Below, piece by piece: positions 7,929 to 16,534 of a stretch of DNA of 64,000 bases. The stretch spans positions 40,688-104,687 of the forward strand of contig CBFGUW010000015.1 of NCBI GenBank assembly GCA_965652395.1, read 5' to 3'. The stretch comes from Saccharospirillum sp965652395. GTDB taxonomy: Bacteria; Pseudomonadota; Gammaproteobacteria; Pseudomonadales; Natronospirillaceae. The stretch's first letter is position 1; the number at the start of each line of letters is the position of its first letter. The notes under the pieces are model-generated. The model did no database searches and was not told the DNA's origin. It saw only the letters and a list, made by a program, of their open reading frames with translations. The position numbers and the translations under genes are program-made.

Positions 7929-8704
7929 GTGCGCCTCCTTTTGAGTCGGACAAAGCAGGCACCCACGAGGACGAGGAACAGCGAGCCCACCCATTGCAAC
8001 AGGCGGGTGACGGCGAGGCTGTATTGGCCGGTTTCGGGGTTGAATCGGTAGCAGCGCAGCAGCGCTTGGTCGACCGGGTTGCCCAGCCTGCCCTGCCCCG
8101 CTTCCAACAAGGCGAGTTTGAGGTCCGTGGGTTCCGGTCGCACGCCGAGCAGGTAGTGGCTGATGCGGCCCCCGGGCGAGGCGACCACGAGGCCCGCCGG
8201 GTGGGCATAACGGTCCCGTTCGGCGTCGTAGCGGTAGCCGAAACCGACCCTGTCGGTCAGTGCCTGAATGGCGTCCGGTGTTCCGGTCAGGAAATGCCAT
8301 TTGTGGGTGGCGGGTCCCTGCTGTTGCTCGAGCCGCGTGCGAATCCGCCGGGCGTCGGCGGGTGTCTCCTGAGGGTCGATGCTGATCACGGCGACGCGAT
8401 ACTCGGAAGGTGCCAGAGATATTCGCCCACTGGCGCGAGCCAGTTGGTCGAGCACAAGCGGACAAAGATTCGGGCAGTCGAACCAGGAAAAGACCAGCAC
8501 CAGCGGCCGGTCCGACGCGAGCGCGGACAATGGCTGCACCACACCGTCGGCGGTTTGAAACTGAAGCCTCTCCGGCAGTTGGGCGCCGATGCGCTGGTCG
8601 AACCTGACGGCGGCCAGAACCTCCTCTTGACGCTGGGCGCTCAGAGCGGGGAGTGACACCCCCACCAGACCGACCATCAGACCGACCATCATCAGTCGAT
8701 TCAT
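7925..8704 (-). CDS. SCO1/SenC-type copper chaperone within the oxidase operon
   Basis: SCO proteins deliver copper to, or reduce the cysteines of, the CuA site. The 259-residue protein has a signal peptide (cleavage near LPALSA-QR), a thioredoxin fold with FSWFDCPNLCPLVL (CxxxC copper ligands), AVISIDPQETP, and a His ligand region near GRISHYLLG. The last 25 residues form a membrane helix followed by RLKRRR, so it is anchored at the C terminus. This anchor is unusual compared with the lipid- or N-anchored SCO at 61393. The start has a GGAGG site and overlaps the upstream gene by four bases. Position directly before subunit II fits a CuA-loading job. Confidence 0.88.
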   Translation of the reverse strand: MNRLMMVGLMVGLVGVSLPALSAQRQEEVLAAVRFDQRIGAQLPERLQFQTADGVVQPLSALASDRPLVLVFSWFDCPNLCPLVLDQLARASGRISLAPSEYRVAVISIDPQETPADARRIRTRLEQQQGPATHKWHFLTGTPDAIQALTDRVGFGYRYDAERDRYAHPAGLVVASPGGRISHYLLGVRPEPTDLKLALLEAGQGRLGNPVDQALLRCYRFNPETGQYSLAVTRLLQWVGSLFLVLVGACFVRLKRRRT

Positions 8705-9096
8705 GGTGAATCCTCCCCGGCGTGCGCCTCGTCGCCGCTGTGTCGATGAGGTGCCGATTCCAAGCCGCGTTCCGCCAGCAGCGTCATGGCGCGTTCGATC
8801 GGCAGGTGAACGATACCCTCTTCCCGATTGACCCAGCCGAGGCTGTTCAGCCGTTCCTGTTGCTGCCGGTGCAGGGCTTCGAAGTCCGCGATCGGATGCA
8901 CCTGCAATTCCGGTGCGGGACCGGTGGGGTATGCTTGCGGTTCGAACACCGCCGGCCCGGTTTCGGGCGTCAGAAAAAGCAACACCCACCACAACACCAG
9001 GCAGATCACCGGCACGCCGATCACGCTGGCGAGCAGTAGCATCAGCAGTGGGCGGCCTTGGGTCAGGTCCGCTTCATGGGCGGAGGGTTCAGCCAT
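8701..9096 (-). CDS. small membrane protein of the alternative complex III operon, unknown role
   Basis: A 131-residue protein with one clear membrane segment (about residues 17-42, LLMLLLASVIGVPVICLVLW) and a short soluble tail. The tail ends with LNSLGWVNREEGIVHLPIERAMTLLAERG, a stretch I recall from small proteins and protein tails in complex III/oxidase operons. A soluble His/Asp-rich end (HRHSGDEAHAGE) could bind metal. It overlaps ActF by eight bases and SCO by four, so it is co-translated with both. It could be an accessory subunit or an assembly factor. No enzyme motif is visible. Confidence 0.7.
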   Translation of the reverse strand: MAEPSAHEADLTQGRPLLMLLLASVIGVPVICLVLWWVLLFLTPETGPAVFEPQAYPTGPAPELQVHPIADFEALHRQQQERLNSLGWVNREEGIVHLPIERAMTLLAERGLESAPHRHSGDEAHAGEDSP

Positions 9097-10126
9097 GATC
9101 CGACTCCTTTTGTTGCAGACGGTTGGTGCGGGCCAGGTTCCAGGCGGTCAGACCGAAACCCAACAGCAGGGCCGGTGTCAGCCAAAAAAGATGTCCATCG
9201 AGTGCGCCAAAGGAAGGCACCAGCAACCAAAGGCTGTGCAGCAGGTGGCCAATCAGACAGAGCGTCGCAGCGACGACCAACCGCCCCGGGTGATGGCCGA
9301 CACCGCCAAGCAGAATCAGGAACGGCGCCAGGAAGAACAAACCGAAGGCAAGCCAACTGACCCAGCGCCATCCCGGCGTGCTGCGATGCACATACCAGCC
9401 GATCTCGGCCGGGATATTGGCGGACCAGATGACGATGTATTGGGAAAACATCAGGAACACCCAGCCAAGCATCAGACTGACCCATAGGTGGGCCAGGTCG
9501 CGCCGAATCGGCGCCGGGGTTCGTCGGCCCATCCATAGCAACGCCACGGCGAAGGTGGCGGTTGTCCACTGGCAAACCAGCATCAATCCGAACACGTCGG
9601 TATAGAACTCGGGTTCGAGCGACATCAGCCAGTCGTAGCCGAAAAAGGTGACGGTCAGAACCCAAAGCAGCAGACCGGGCGCGTAAATGGCGCGCGCCCG
9701 GCCGCGCCATACCCCGAGCAGAAGGGCCAAACCCAGCCAAATCAGCCCGTAAAACAGGGTGCGGCCCACGAAAAAGGGTTTGTTGAGGTAAAAGGTTTTG
9801 TGCTGCACCGCTTTGGGCAGTTCAGCGGGCGGTTGTGTCCAGGGAAAGAGCAGGTCCAAGGCGAACAGTAACGGCAGCAGTGCCAGCAGGCCCACGGGCA
9901 GTGTCGCCGCCAGCGCCCGCCAAAACGGCTGGCTGTGCGCGCCCCATTGCCCGCCGGTCAGGCCGTGGGTCATGAGCACCGCCTGCGCGCCGACGGGAAT
10001 GGCGAGCAGGATAACGGTGGCGACCAACCAGCTTTGTGCCAGCAGCCTGGGGCTGAGGATCAACCCGACCAGGCCAATCAATAGCGTTGCGGCCACGGGA
10101 AACAGGAGTGGGGCCGTGCGTCTCAT
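9089..10126 (-). CDS. actF: alternative complex III subunit ActF (NrfD-like membrane protein)
   Basis: ActF is one of two large membrane subunits of the quinol:cytochrome c oxidoreductase ACIII. The 345-residue protein has about ten membrane segments. Seen: KTFYLNKPFFVGRTLFYGLIW, FFGYDWLMSLEPEFYTDVFG and FLMFSQYIVIWSANIPAEIGWY, which are the recognisable conserved blocks of the ActF family. Quinone is thought to bind in the NrfD-like fold of this complex. It overlaps ActE by four bases and the small membrane protein by eight. Length is typical of a short ActF. Confidence 0.88.
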   Translation of the reverse strand: MRRTAPLLFPVAATLLIGLVGLILSPRLLAQSWLVATVILLAIPVGAQAVLMTHGLTGGQWGAHSQPFWRALAATLPVGLLALLPLLFALDLLFPWTQPPAELPKAVQHKTFYLNKPFFVGRTLFYGLIWLGLALLLGVWRGRARAIYAPGLLLWVLTVTFFGYDWLMSLEPEFYTDVFGLMLVCQWTTATFAVALLWMGRRTPAPIRRDLAHLWVSLMLGWVFLMFSQYIVIWSANIPAEIGWYVHRSTPGWRWVSWLAFGLFFLAPFLILLGGVGHHPGRLVVAATLCLIGHLLHSLWLLVPSFGALDGHLFWLTPALLLGFGLTAWNLARTNRLQQKESDHG

Positions 10127-10659
10127 GGTTCGACCTCCAGTGCTTCCCGTTCCGCGTCGGTCAGATCGGCAAGCTCGGCCTGTTGCGACAACTGCAGCGC
10201 CTTGATGTAAAACGCGATGGCCCAGCGGTCCGTCTCGGGCACTCGGGCTTTATAGGAGGACATACGGCCCATGCCATCGCGGATGACCGCATAAAAGTGC
10301 GCCGGTGGCAGGCTGCGCAGCCGGTCGGTGTGGAACGACGGCGGTGCCGGAAAGCCACGCTGCACCACCATGCCATTGGCGTGACCGGTATAGCCGTGGC
10401 AGGGAGTGCAGTAAATCTCATAGCGGGCCTGGCCCCGCTCCAGCAAAGCCCGTGTCAGCGGCATGGGCGGTTGACCGGGTTCCGGCCCCAGCCGATCCCC
10501 CCGGGCGACGGTGCCCGGAATTGGCGGCCGGGCCGATTGATTGTCCGGCCAATCCGGCGCGACCTCGTACGCCTCGAAACGCGGCTGATTACTCATTTCC
10601 TGTTCGCAGGCGGCCAGAAGCAGGCAAACCAGGCAGAGAGCGCCCCAATGCTTGGTCAT
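10123..10659 (-). CDS. actE: alternative complex III cytochrome c subunit ActE
   Basis: A 178-residue monoheme cytochrome c of ACIII, carrying electrons towards the caa3 oxidase. Seen: a lipoprotein signal ending LLLAACEQ, placing it on the outer face of the inner membrane; heme motif CTPCHGYTG near residue 84; and a Met-containing GMGRMSSYKARVPETDRWAI stretch with the expected axial ligand. The conserved FYIKALQLSQ near the C terminus also fits ActE. Overlaps of four bases on both sides show translational coupling with ActD and ActF. Confidence 0.9.
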   Translation of the reverse strand: MTKHWGALCLVCLLLAACEQEMSNQPRFEAYEVAPDWPDNQSARPPIPGTVARGDRLGPEPGQPPMPLTRALLERGQARYEIYCTPCHGYTGHANGMVVQRGFPAPPSFHTDRLRSLPPAHFYAVIRDGMGRMSSYKARVPETDRWAIAFYIKALQLSQQAELADLTDAEREALEVEP

Positions 10660-11171
10660 GGCCCCACCTCCTCAATCTCGACCGCGCCGATGAAGCCAAG
10701 CCAATCGTGTACGGCTTTATCCTGATCCCGTATCAAGAGGAAGAAACCGTCCCCTGAGGCCCGTCTGAACATCTCGCTATTGAAGACAGGGTGGTAAGGC
10801 ATCGGCAGTCGATTCCGGGCCAGCATCCCGATCAGGGTGGTCAGCACGGCGATGAGAATGCCGAACTCGAAGGTCACCGGTAAAAAGGCGGGCCAGCTAT
10901 TCAGCGGTTTTCCCCCCGCCACCACCGGGAGGTCGATCACGGCCGAGTACCATTGGATGCCAAAGGCGCCAGCTGCAGCGAATACTCCGGCCAGCAGTGC
11001 GTAGAGCGGAATCCGGTGGGGTTTGATATTCAAGGCATGATCCAGGCCCGGTACGGGAAAGGGAGCATAGGCGGCGAGCTTCCGGTAACCGGCCTTGCGC
11101 GCTGCCGGTATGGCCCGCAGCAGCGTTTCGGCGCGGTCGAATCGTGCCAGGGTGCCGTAGCGCTCAGTCAT
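10656..11171 (-). CDS. actD: alternative complex III subunit ActD (DUF3341)
   Basis: A 171-residue membrane subunit. Seen: RAIPAARKAGYRKLAAYAPFPVPGLDHAL-type N-terminal domain (shared with DUF3341 proteins, split here as AAYAPFPVPGLDHAL), two membrane helices (about residues 55-78 and 95-120), and PMPYHPVFNSEMFRRASGD followed by FFLLIRDQD. The ATG at 11171 was chosen because GGAGG lies at the right distance; an upstream ATG in frame would lengthen the overlap with ActC. It overlaps the ActC stop by eight bases. Confidence 0.88.
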   Translation of the reverse strand: MTERYGTLARFDRAETLLRAIPAARKAGYRKLAAYAPFPVPGLDHALNIKPHRIPLYALLAGVFAAAGAFGIQWYSAVIDLPVVAGGKPLNSWPAFLPVTFEFGILIAVLTTLIGMLARNRLPMPYHPVFNSEMFRRASGDGFFLLIRDQDKAVHDWLGFIGAVEIEEVGP

Positions 11172-12495
11172 GTTGGCCTCCATGAAGGGCACTGCGCATG
11201 TCGTGCAGGGAAATCAGCGGCGCCAGACGAATAAAGGCAAGCAGCAGAAAGCTGAACAGGCCGAGCGTACCTGCGTAGACCAGCCAGTCGGAGAGGGTCG
11301 GCCAGACGGTGTCCCAGGCCGAAGGCATGTAGTCGGCGTGAGTGCTGGTGAAGACGATTTGAAAGCGTTCGAGCCACATGCCCAGGTTGCTAGTCACTGC
11401 CAGGGCGAACAGGGCGAGCGGCGAGCGGCGGATGCGCTGGAACCAAAGCAGTTGTACCAGGACCACGTTGCAGAAGATCATGCCCCACCAGACCGGGGCG
11501 TAGGGCCCGGTCCAGCGGTCGAGGTAAACGGTGCGATAGTAGTCTTCGCCGGAATACCAGGCGACGAAGATCTCCTGGCTGTAGGCGTAGTCGACCACCA
11601 GCGCGAACACCAACATCATGCGGCCGAGGTAGTCCAGATGCCGCCGGGTGATCAGGTCACGCAGCCCGAACAATGAGCGCATCAGAATCGCCAGCAATGC
11701 CACGGTGGCGAACCCGGAAAACAGTGCCCCGGCCACGAAATAAGGCGGAAAAATGGTGAAATGGAAACCGGGCACGATGGAAATGGCCAGATCCAGCGAA
11801 ATAATCCCGGTCACCGAGACCACAATGGGCGCGGCGAGAATGGCGAACACCCGGTTGGCTTGTTCATAGTTCGCCCAATGCGCGACTGAGTTGCGCCAGC
11901 CGAGCGCCAGCACCCCGTAGAACAATTGCGCCACCCGTCGTCGCGCCCGGTCCCGAAGCGTCGCGAAATCCGGCAATAGACTTAAATAAAGAAAGCAGAA
12001 GGTGAACACCAGATAGGTGCCGATGGCGAAAAAGTCCCACACCAGCGGGCTGCGCCACTGAGGCCAGAGGTCCATGGTGTTCGGATAGGGCAGTAGATAA
12101 TGTGCGAACCAGGGTCGGCCCAGGTGAATGATCGGGTACAGCCCGGCGCAGACAATGGCGAACATCGCCATGGCTTCGGCCAGGCGGTTGATGGAGGCCC
12201 GCCAGGGTTGGCGGGTCAGCAACAGCACGGCGGAAATCAGCGTGCCGGCGTGTGCGATACCGATCCACCAGATGGTGTTGACGATGGGGAAGCCCCAGGC
12301 CACTGGGATGTTCAGCCCGAAGATCCCGACCCCCGCCTGGAACAGCACGCCGAGCATGGCCATCAGCAACAGCGTCAGCGCGGCGGAGACGGCAAAAGCC
12401 CAGCGCCAGGGTTTGGGGGCGGGTTGTTCCAACAAGCCGACCACGCGGTCGGTCAGTTGGGCATGAGTCAGGTCGCGGGGTATCAAAGGTTCCAT
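11164..12495 (-). CDS. actC: alternative complex III subunit ActC (NrfD/PsrC-like)
   Basis: ActC is the main quinol-binding membrane subunit of ACIII. The 443-residue protein has about ten membrane segments. Seen: NIPVAWGFPIVNTIWWIGIAH in the second helix, MFAIVCAGLYPIIHLGRPWFA, PYPNTMDLWPQWRSPLVWD, and WYSGEDYYRTVYLDRWTGPY near residue 320, all recognisable ActC blocks. It starts three bases after the ActB stop. The Fe-S subunit ActB is expected to dock on its periplasmic side. Confidence 0.92.
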   Translation of the reverse strand: MEPLIPRDLTHAQLTDRVVGLLEQPAPKPWRWAFAVSAALTLLLMAMLGVLFQAGVGIFGLNIPVAWGFPIVNTIWWIGIAHAGTLISAVLLLTRQPWRASINRLAEAMAMFAIVCAGLYPIIHLGRPWFAHYLLPYPNTMDLWPQWRSPLVWDFFAIGTYLVFTFCFLYLSLLPDFATLRDRARRRVAQLFYGVLALGWRNSVAHWANYEQANRVFAILAAPIVVSVTGIISLDLAISIVPGFHFTIFPPYFVAGALFSGFATVALLAILMRSLFGLRDLITRRHLDYLGRMMLVFALVVDYAYSQEIFVAWYSGEDYYRTVYLDRWTGPYAPVWWGMIFCNVVLVQLLWFQRIRRSPLALFALAVTSNLGMWLERFQIVFTSTHADYMPSAWDTVWPTLSDWLVYAGTLGLFSFLLLAFIRLAPLISLHDMRSALHGGQHD

Positions 12496-12498
12496 CCG

Positions 12499-15465
12499 TC
12501 ATCCCTCCCCTGCGGCGGTATGATCCAACGCCCGGTTGGGGTTGTGCACCGCCGCCAGATAGGTGGTGCGCGGCCGGGTGTTCAAATGGCCGAGCATGGC
12601 GTAGTTCAATGGATGCTGCTTCAGCCGTGACACCTCGCTGTCGGGATTGTTCAGGTCCCCAAAGACGATCGCCTGGGTCGGGCAGGCTTCCTGACAGGCG
12701 GTACGCGGTTCGTTGTTCGCCAGTGGTCGGCCCTGCGCGTCCGCCTGAATGCGCGCCGCCTGGATGCGTTGCACGCAATAGGTGCATTTTTCCATCACCC
12801 CGCGCGAGCGCACCGTAACGTTCGGGTTCTGTACCGCGGGTTCCGCCGGGTGCGGCGCTTGCGGACCCGTATAGTTGAACCAATTAAAGCGACGCACTTT
12901 ATACGGGCAGTTTTGCGAACAATAACGGGTGCCGACACAACGCTGATAGACCATCTGATTCAGGCCGTCGGCGGAGTGCAGGGTCGCGCCCACCGGGCAG
13001 ACATATTCGCAGGGGGCGTTTTCGCAGTGCATGCAGGGCACCGGCTGGAAGACGAGGCGCGGGTCGTCCAGCGGCCGCTCCAGATAGCGGTCGACCCGTA
13101 TCCAGTGCATATCGTGTCCGCGTGACACTTCTTCGGGACCGACGACTGGAATGTTGTTTTCCGCCTGGCAGGCTGTCACGCAGGCGTTGCAGCCGATGCA
13201 GGCGGAGAGGTCGACGCTCATCCCCCAGGCGTGTTCCGCGTCCCGTTCCGCCGGCCAGGGTTCCGGGTAAAGAGACAGGTGCGGTTCGGGATGCTGGGCA
13301 AAATGAGGGTTGGCGCGGTATTCCTCCAAGGTGGCGGAGCGGATCAGGTCCCGTCCTTCGATCGAGTGATGCGCCTGGATCACGGCCAGTTCCTGATGAC
13401 CACCGGTGGGAATCAAGGTAACGGGCATGGCCCAGAGCGCATCGCGGCGACGCAGGGTGAAGGCGTTGACACCGACACCGTTCGCCACCCGCCCCAAATG
13501 CTCATGGCCCTGACCCAGGTAGAGGCTGACTGCGTTATCGGGTTGGCCCTCCAGCACATAAACGGGCACGGTGACGTGGCCGCTGTCGGCTCCGATTTGC
13601 ACCTCGTCGCCGTTTTGCCAGCCATGTTCGCGGGCGCGATAGGGGCTGACCAACAGCAGGTTGTGCCAGGTATGGGTGGTCAGCGGTCGGGGCATTTCCT
13701 GCAACCAGCCATTGTTGGCGTAGCGGCCGTCCCACAAGGCCGGGTCGGGCCGCAGTTGCAGAATGGGCACCTTCGGGAGGGTGGCCGGTGTGGGTATCAG
13801 GCGGGGCCAATCCGCCAGTGGTTCGACGATCACCGGTTCGGCCCGGGTCCCGGCAACGAGCCCATCATGCAGGCTTTGGCGCCAGAAGCGTTCGAAATCC
13901 TCCCCCTGGTACCGCGCCTGCCAGTAGCCACGCAGCAGCTCGCGGGCGTCTTCGTCGGTACTCTCGCTCAAGACGTGCAGCATCTGCAGCGCGGTCTTGC
14001 CGCCGTTCAGCGGCCGGATCAAGGGTTGTATCAGGCTGACGGTGCCATCGTAGGCGCGGGCGTCGGCCCAGGCTTCCAGGGGGTGGGCGGCGGGAAGATG
14101 CCAATGCGACAGACGCCCGGTTTCGTCCAGATGGCTGCTCCACTGCAGTCGCCAGGGCACCTCGCGGTAAACGGCTTCGAAATCAAGATCGCCGGGGGCG
14201 CGGAAAACCGGGTTGCTGTCGAGCACCACCAGATGGCTGACTTCGTTGGCACGAATGGCTTCCGTCAACTCGGCCAGCGTTGCGCTGTTGTCTCGTGCGG
14301 CGATGGGGTCCTGCCATTCCACCGGGCCGCCGAAGGCTTCCAACCGATGATTGATCGCCTGCGCCAGAGCGTGGACGACGGGTGTTTGCTGGTCGCCCGG
14401 CACCACCACGGCGGCTCCGGCGGCGGCCTGCAAATCATCCACCAGGGCCTGCAGCCAGGTTTGGTTGAGCAACGGCTGCTCCGGTTCGTTCACGTCGATC
14501 CCGAGAGCGGCGGCCAGTTGGCGGGTTGCGCTCTCGATCTCCGGGTAAGACAGCGCCATGCGGTGATCGGCCACCGCGCCGGTGATACCGGGCGTCGATT
14601 CGAGCGCATAGAGCCGGAGCATTTGCTCGGTATTCTCCCGGTCACGCGGCCGACGTTGGCTGGCGAGGTCGTGGCTGTAGCGCACAAAGCCCGGTTGGGA
14701 CTGCAGGAAATCGGCGTCCAGCGACAGCACCACCCGAGCCCGATCAAAACGATAGCGTGGTTCCAGTGCCTGACCGAACAGCATCTCGCTGCCGCGATGC
14801 ACCGCGCTGCGATCGATCGGTTCGTGGACGCACCACCGGGCCTCGGGCCAGCGGTCAAGCAATTGTCGCAACGCCGTGATTTCGCTGGGCGATGTCAGCG
14901 CGCCGGTGAGTAGCCAAAGCCCCCGGCCCTGATTGGCATTCCAGATGGCGCGCTGGGTGTCCAAGTCGTCCAGCAGTGCCTGGAAGCTCGCCACCCGATT
15001 GCGATGGCGCACGGCTTTGGCCCGGTCCGGGTCGTACAGCGACAGCACCGAGGCCTGGGCGATGGCGTCGCAGGCGCCGAGCGTGGCGGGGTGGTCCGGG
15101 TTGCCTTCCACCTTGGTTGGCCGCCCTTCGTGGCTTTCCGCCAAAATGCCGTGAGCGTAGCCACCCACCAGGGCGGTGGTGGCGTAGTAGCGCGATTTCC
15201 CCGGGACCAAATGCTCGGGCATACGCACATAAGGGACGAGATGTTCTTCCGGTTGGGGTGCGCAAGCGGGCAGCCCGGCCAATGCCAGGCTGGCGCCGAG
15301 CAACTGTAACGCACGGCGCCGGTCGATGGGTGCGTTCCACAGCGGATCGGCGGCGTTGATGGCGCCTGTATTGAGTTCGGTGGCGAGGTCTCTGAGTCGT
15401 TGCCAGTAGCCCGACCCGTCGCGGTCGGTGTCCGCCGAGCGGGTTGGGATGCGGGTCGGTTTCAT
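12499..15465 (-). CDS. actB: alternative complex III iron-sulfur subunit ActB
   Basis: A 988-residue subunit that relays electrons from the quinol site. The N-terminal two thirds is a molybdopterin-oxidoreductase-like fold thought to lack the cofactor in this family. The last third is a ferredoxin-like region with four cysteine clusters: CIGCNACVTACQAENN, CMHCENAPCEYVCPVGAT, CVGTRYCSQNCPYKVRRF and CTYCVQRIQ with ACQEACPTQAI. DRRRALQLLGASLALAGLPA near residue 45 resembles a twin-arginine signal, fitting export of a folded cofactor protein. The start at 15465 overlaps the ActA stop (ATGA); an open frame continues upstream across ActA but shows no protein homology there. Confidence 0.93.
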   Translation of the reverse strand: MKPTRIPTRSADTDRDGSGYWQRLRDLATELNTGAINAADPLWNAPIDRRRALQLLGASLALAGLPACAPQPEEHLVPYVRMPEHLVPGKSRYYATTALVGGYAHGILAESHEGRPTKVEGNPDHPATLGACDAIAQASVLSLYDPDRAKAVRHRNRVASFQALLDDLDTQRAIWNANQGRGLWLLTGALTSPSEITALRQLLDRWPEARWCVHEPIDRSAVHRGSEMLFGQALEPRYRFDRARVVLSLDADFLQSQPGFVRYSHDLASQRRPRDRENTEQMLRLYALESTPGITGAVADHRMALSYPEIESATRQLAAALGIDVNEPEQPLLNQTWLQALVDDLQAAAGAAVVVPGDQQTPVVHALAQAINHRLEAFGGPVEWQDPIAARDNSATLAELTEAIRANEVSHLVVLDSNPVFRAPGDLDFEAVYREVPWRLQWSSHLDETGRLSHWHLPAAHPLEAWADARAYDGTVSLIQPLIRPLNGGKTALQMLHVLSESTDEDARELLRGYWQARYQGEDFERFWRQSLHDGLVAGTRAEPVIVEPLADWPRLIPTPATLPKVPILQLRPDPALWDGRYANNGWLQEMPRPLTTHTWHNLLLVSPYRAREHGWQNGDEVQIGADSGHVTVPVYVLEGQPDNAVSLYLGQGHEHLGRVANGVGVNAFTLRRRDALWAMPVTLIPTGGHQELAVIQAHHSIEGRDLIRSATLEEYRANPHFAQHPEPHLSLYPEPWPAERDAEHAWGMSVDLSACIGCNACVTACQAENNIPVVGPEEVSRGHDMHWIRVDRYLERPLDDPRLVFQPVPCMHCENAPCEYVCPVGATLHSADGLNQMVYQRCVGTRYCSQNCPYKVRRFNWFNYTGPQAPHPAEPAVQNPNVTVRSRGVMEKCTYCVQRIQAARIQADAQGRPLANNEPRTACQEACPTQAIVFGDLNNPDSEVSRLKQHPLNYAMLGHLNTRPRTTYLAAVHNPNRALDHTAAGEG

Positions 15466-16112
15466 CGGTGGCATGTCACACACTCGGTCAGTCGGTCGGT
15501 GGGGGTGTCGTAAATGTCCAGCAGCGGGTGGCTGGCATCCGCTTCGCCCGGTTCGAAGCCCATGGCGGTGATGGCGTTTTTCGGGCGCAGGTTCGGCCCG
15601 GGGTCGCGGTGGCAGTCGAGGCACCATTCCATGGTGAGCGGGGTGGCCTGTCGGGTCAGTGGCATCCGGTCGACCCGGCCATGGCAGGATTCGCAGCCGA
15701 CGCCGTTGTTCACATGAGCCTGGTGGTTGAAGTAGACGTAGTCGGCGAGGTCGTAAACGCGAGTCCAGGCTAGGGGTTCGTCGTTTTCGTAGCTCTGGCG
15801 GACGGGCTGGAGTAATTCCGCGCGGGTCCAGAGCTGTTTGTGGCAGGTCATGCAGGTGTGGGTGTCGGGGAGGCCGGCGAAGCTGGATTGTTCGACGCTG
15901 GTGTGACAGTAACGGCAGTCGATGCCGAGGCCGCCGACGTGATGCTGGTGGCTGAATGGTACCGGCTGTTGTGGGATGGAGCCGGTGCCGTTGGCGTAGG
16001 GTGAATGGTCGAGCGCGATCAGGACCACGCTGGCGGTGACCAATAGGAGCAGTATCCCCACCAATAGAATGGAGGTGAAGGCGTTCGCTCGGCGATGGAA
16101 TATCTGCGGCAT
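15462..16112 (-). CDS. actA: alternative complex III pentaheme cytochrome ActA
   Basis: A 216-residue multiheme cytochrome anchored by one N-terminal membrane helix (about residues 13-33, SILLVGILLLLVTASVVLIA). Five CxxCH heme motifs are visible in order: CRYCH, CMTCH, CESCH, CLDCH and CVTCH, the last ending at the C terminus. ActA passes electrons from the Fe-S subunit to the cytochrome c subunit. It is the first gene of the operon; GAGGG lies just before the ATG. The 400-base upstream region holds the operon promoter, which I cannot place, and a palindromic element. Confidence 0.93.
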   Translation of the reverse strand: MPQIFHRRANAFTSILLVGILLLLVTASVVLIALDHSPYANGTGSIPQQPVPFSHQHHVGGLGIDCRYCHTSVEQSSFAGLPDTHTCMTCHKQLWTRAELLQPVRQSYENDEPLAWTRVYDLADYVYFNHQAHVNNGVGCESCHGRVDRMPLTRQATPLTMEWCLDCHRDPGPNLRPKNAITAMGFEPGEADASHPLLDIYDTPTDRLTECVTCHR

Positions 16113-16220
16113 AGTCCCTCAACACTTCCGATTGGAAAGTTCGCTTCCACAGCAGGGCTTGCTGTATCAGCGGGTTAAGTGATACTGCCTGGGTTCCATC
16201 TGAACCTGGGGGTTAACTCA

Positions 16221-16392
16221 AGTTTCGGAGCAGAGGGTTGGGTGCTGGAACCCGCGCCGGATGCCGGGCGCATTCCTTCCGGGGTCGCTGTGAACCCATC
16301 CATGGGCGCTTAACTTCGGCATCCATGCCTCAGATACCCCCTCCATGAATACCCCCGGCATCCGGCGCTAGCCTTCTGCAAGCTCCGAAACT
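16221..16392 (+). repeat. dispersed palindromic element, copy 3
   Basis: Outer arms AGTTTCGGAGC (16221-16231) and 16382-16392, inner 14-base arms CGCCGGATGCCGGG (16255-16268) and 16354-16367, perfect. The lower stem towards the core is diverged. The core belongs to the second subtype: CCCATCCATGGG, then GGCATCCATGCC. It lies in the 422-base gap between actA and the peroxiredoxin gene. The rest of that gap holds an imperfect stem TTGAAGC/GCTTCAA (16424-16468) and a short GCCCGA/TCGGGC hairpin (16506-16524) just past the peroxiredoxin stop. Confidence 0.85.
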
Positions 16393-16534
16393 AAATCTCA
16401 AACCTGGTTTACTGCTCCGTCGGTTGAAGCTGCTGCAACCAGCATAGTGGCTATAGCTTCGGCTTCAAGGAACTAGTAAAGTCGAGCCAGCGGCTGAGTG
16501 CGCCGGCCCGACCCATTCTCGGGCGCGAGAGGGG

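Noticed and set aside
13231..14913. 560-codon open frame on the plus strand opposite actB
   Set aside because: It lies wholly over a strongly supported gene, has no ribosome site or family motif, and is a product of high-GC codon bias.
15466..16125. Upstream extension of actB across actA
   Set aside because: Same open frame, but actA covers it with five heme motifs and actB homology begins at its ATGA overlap.
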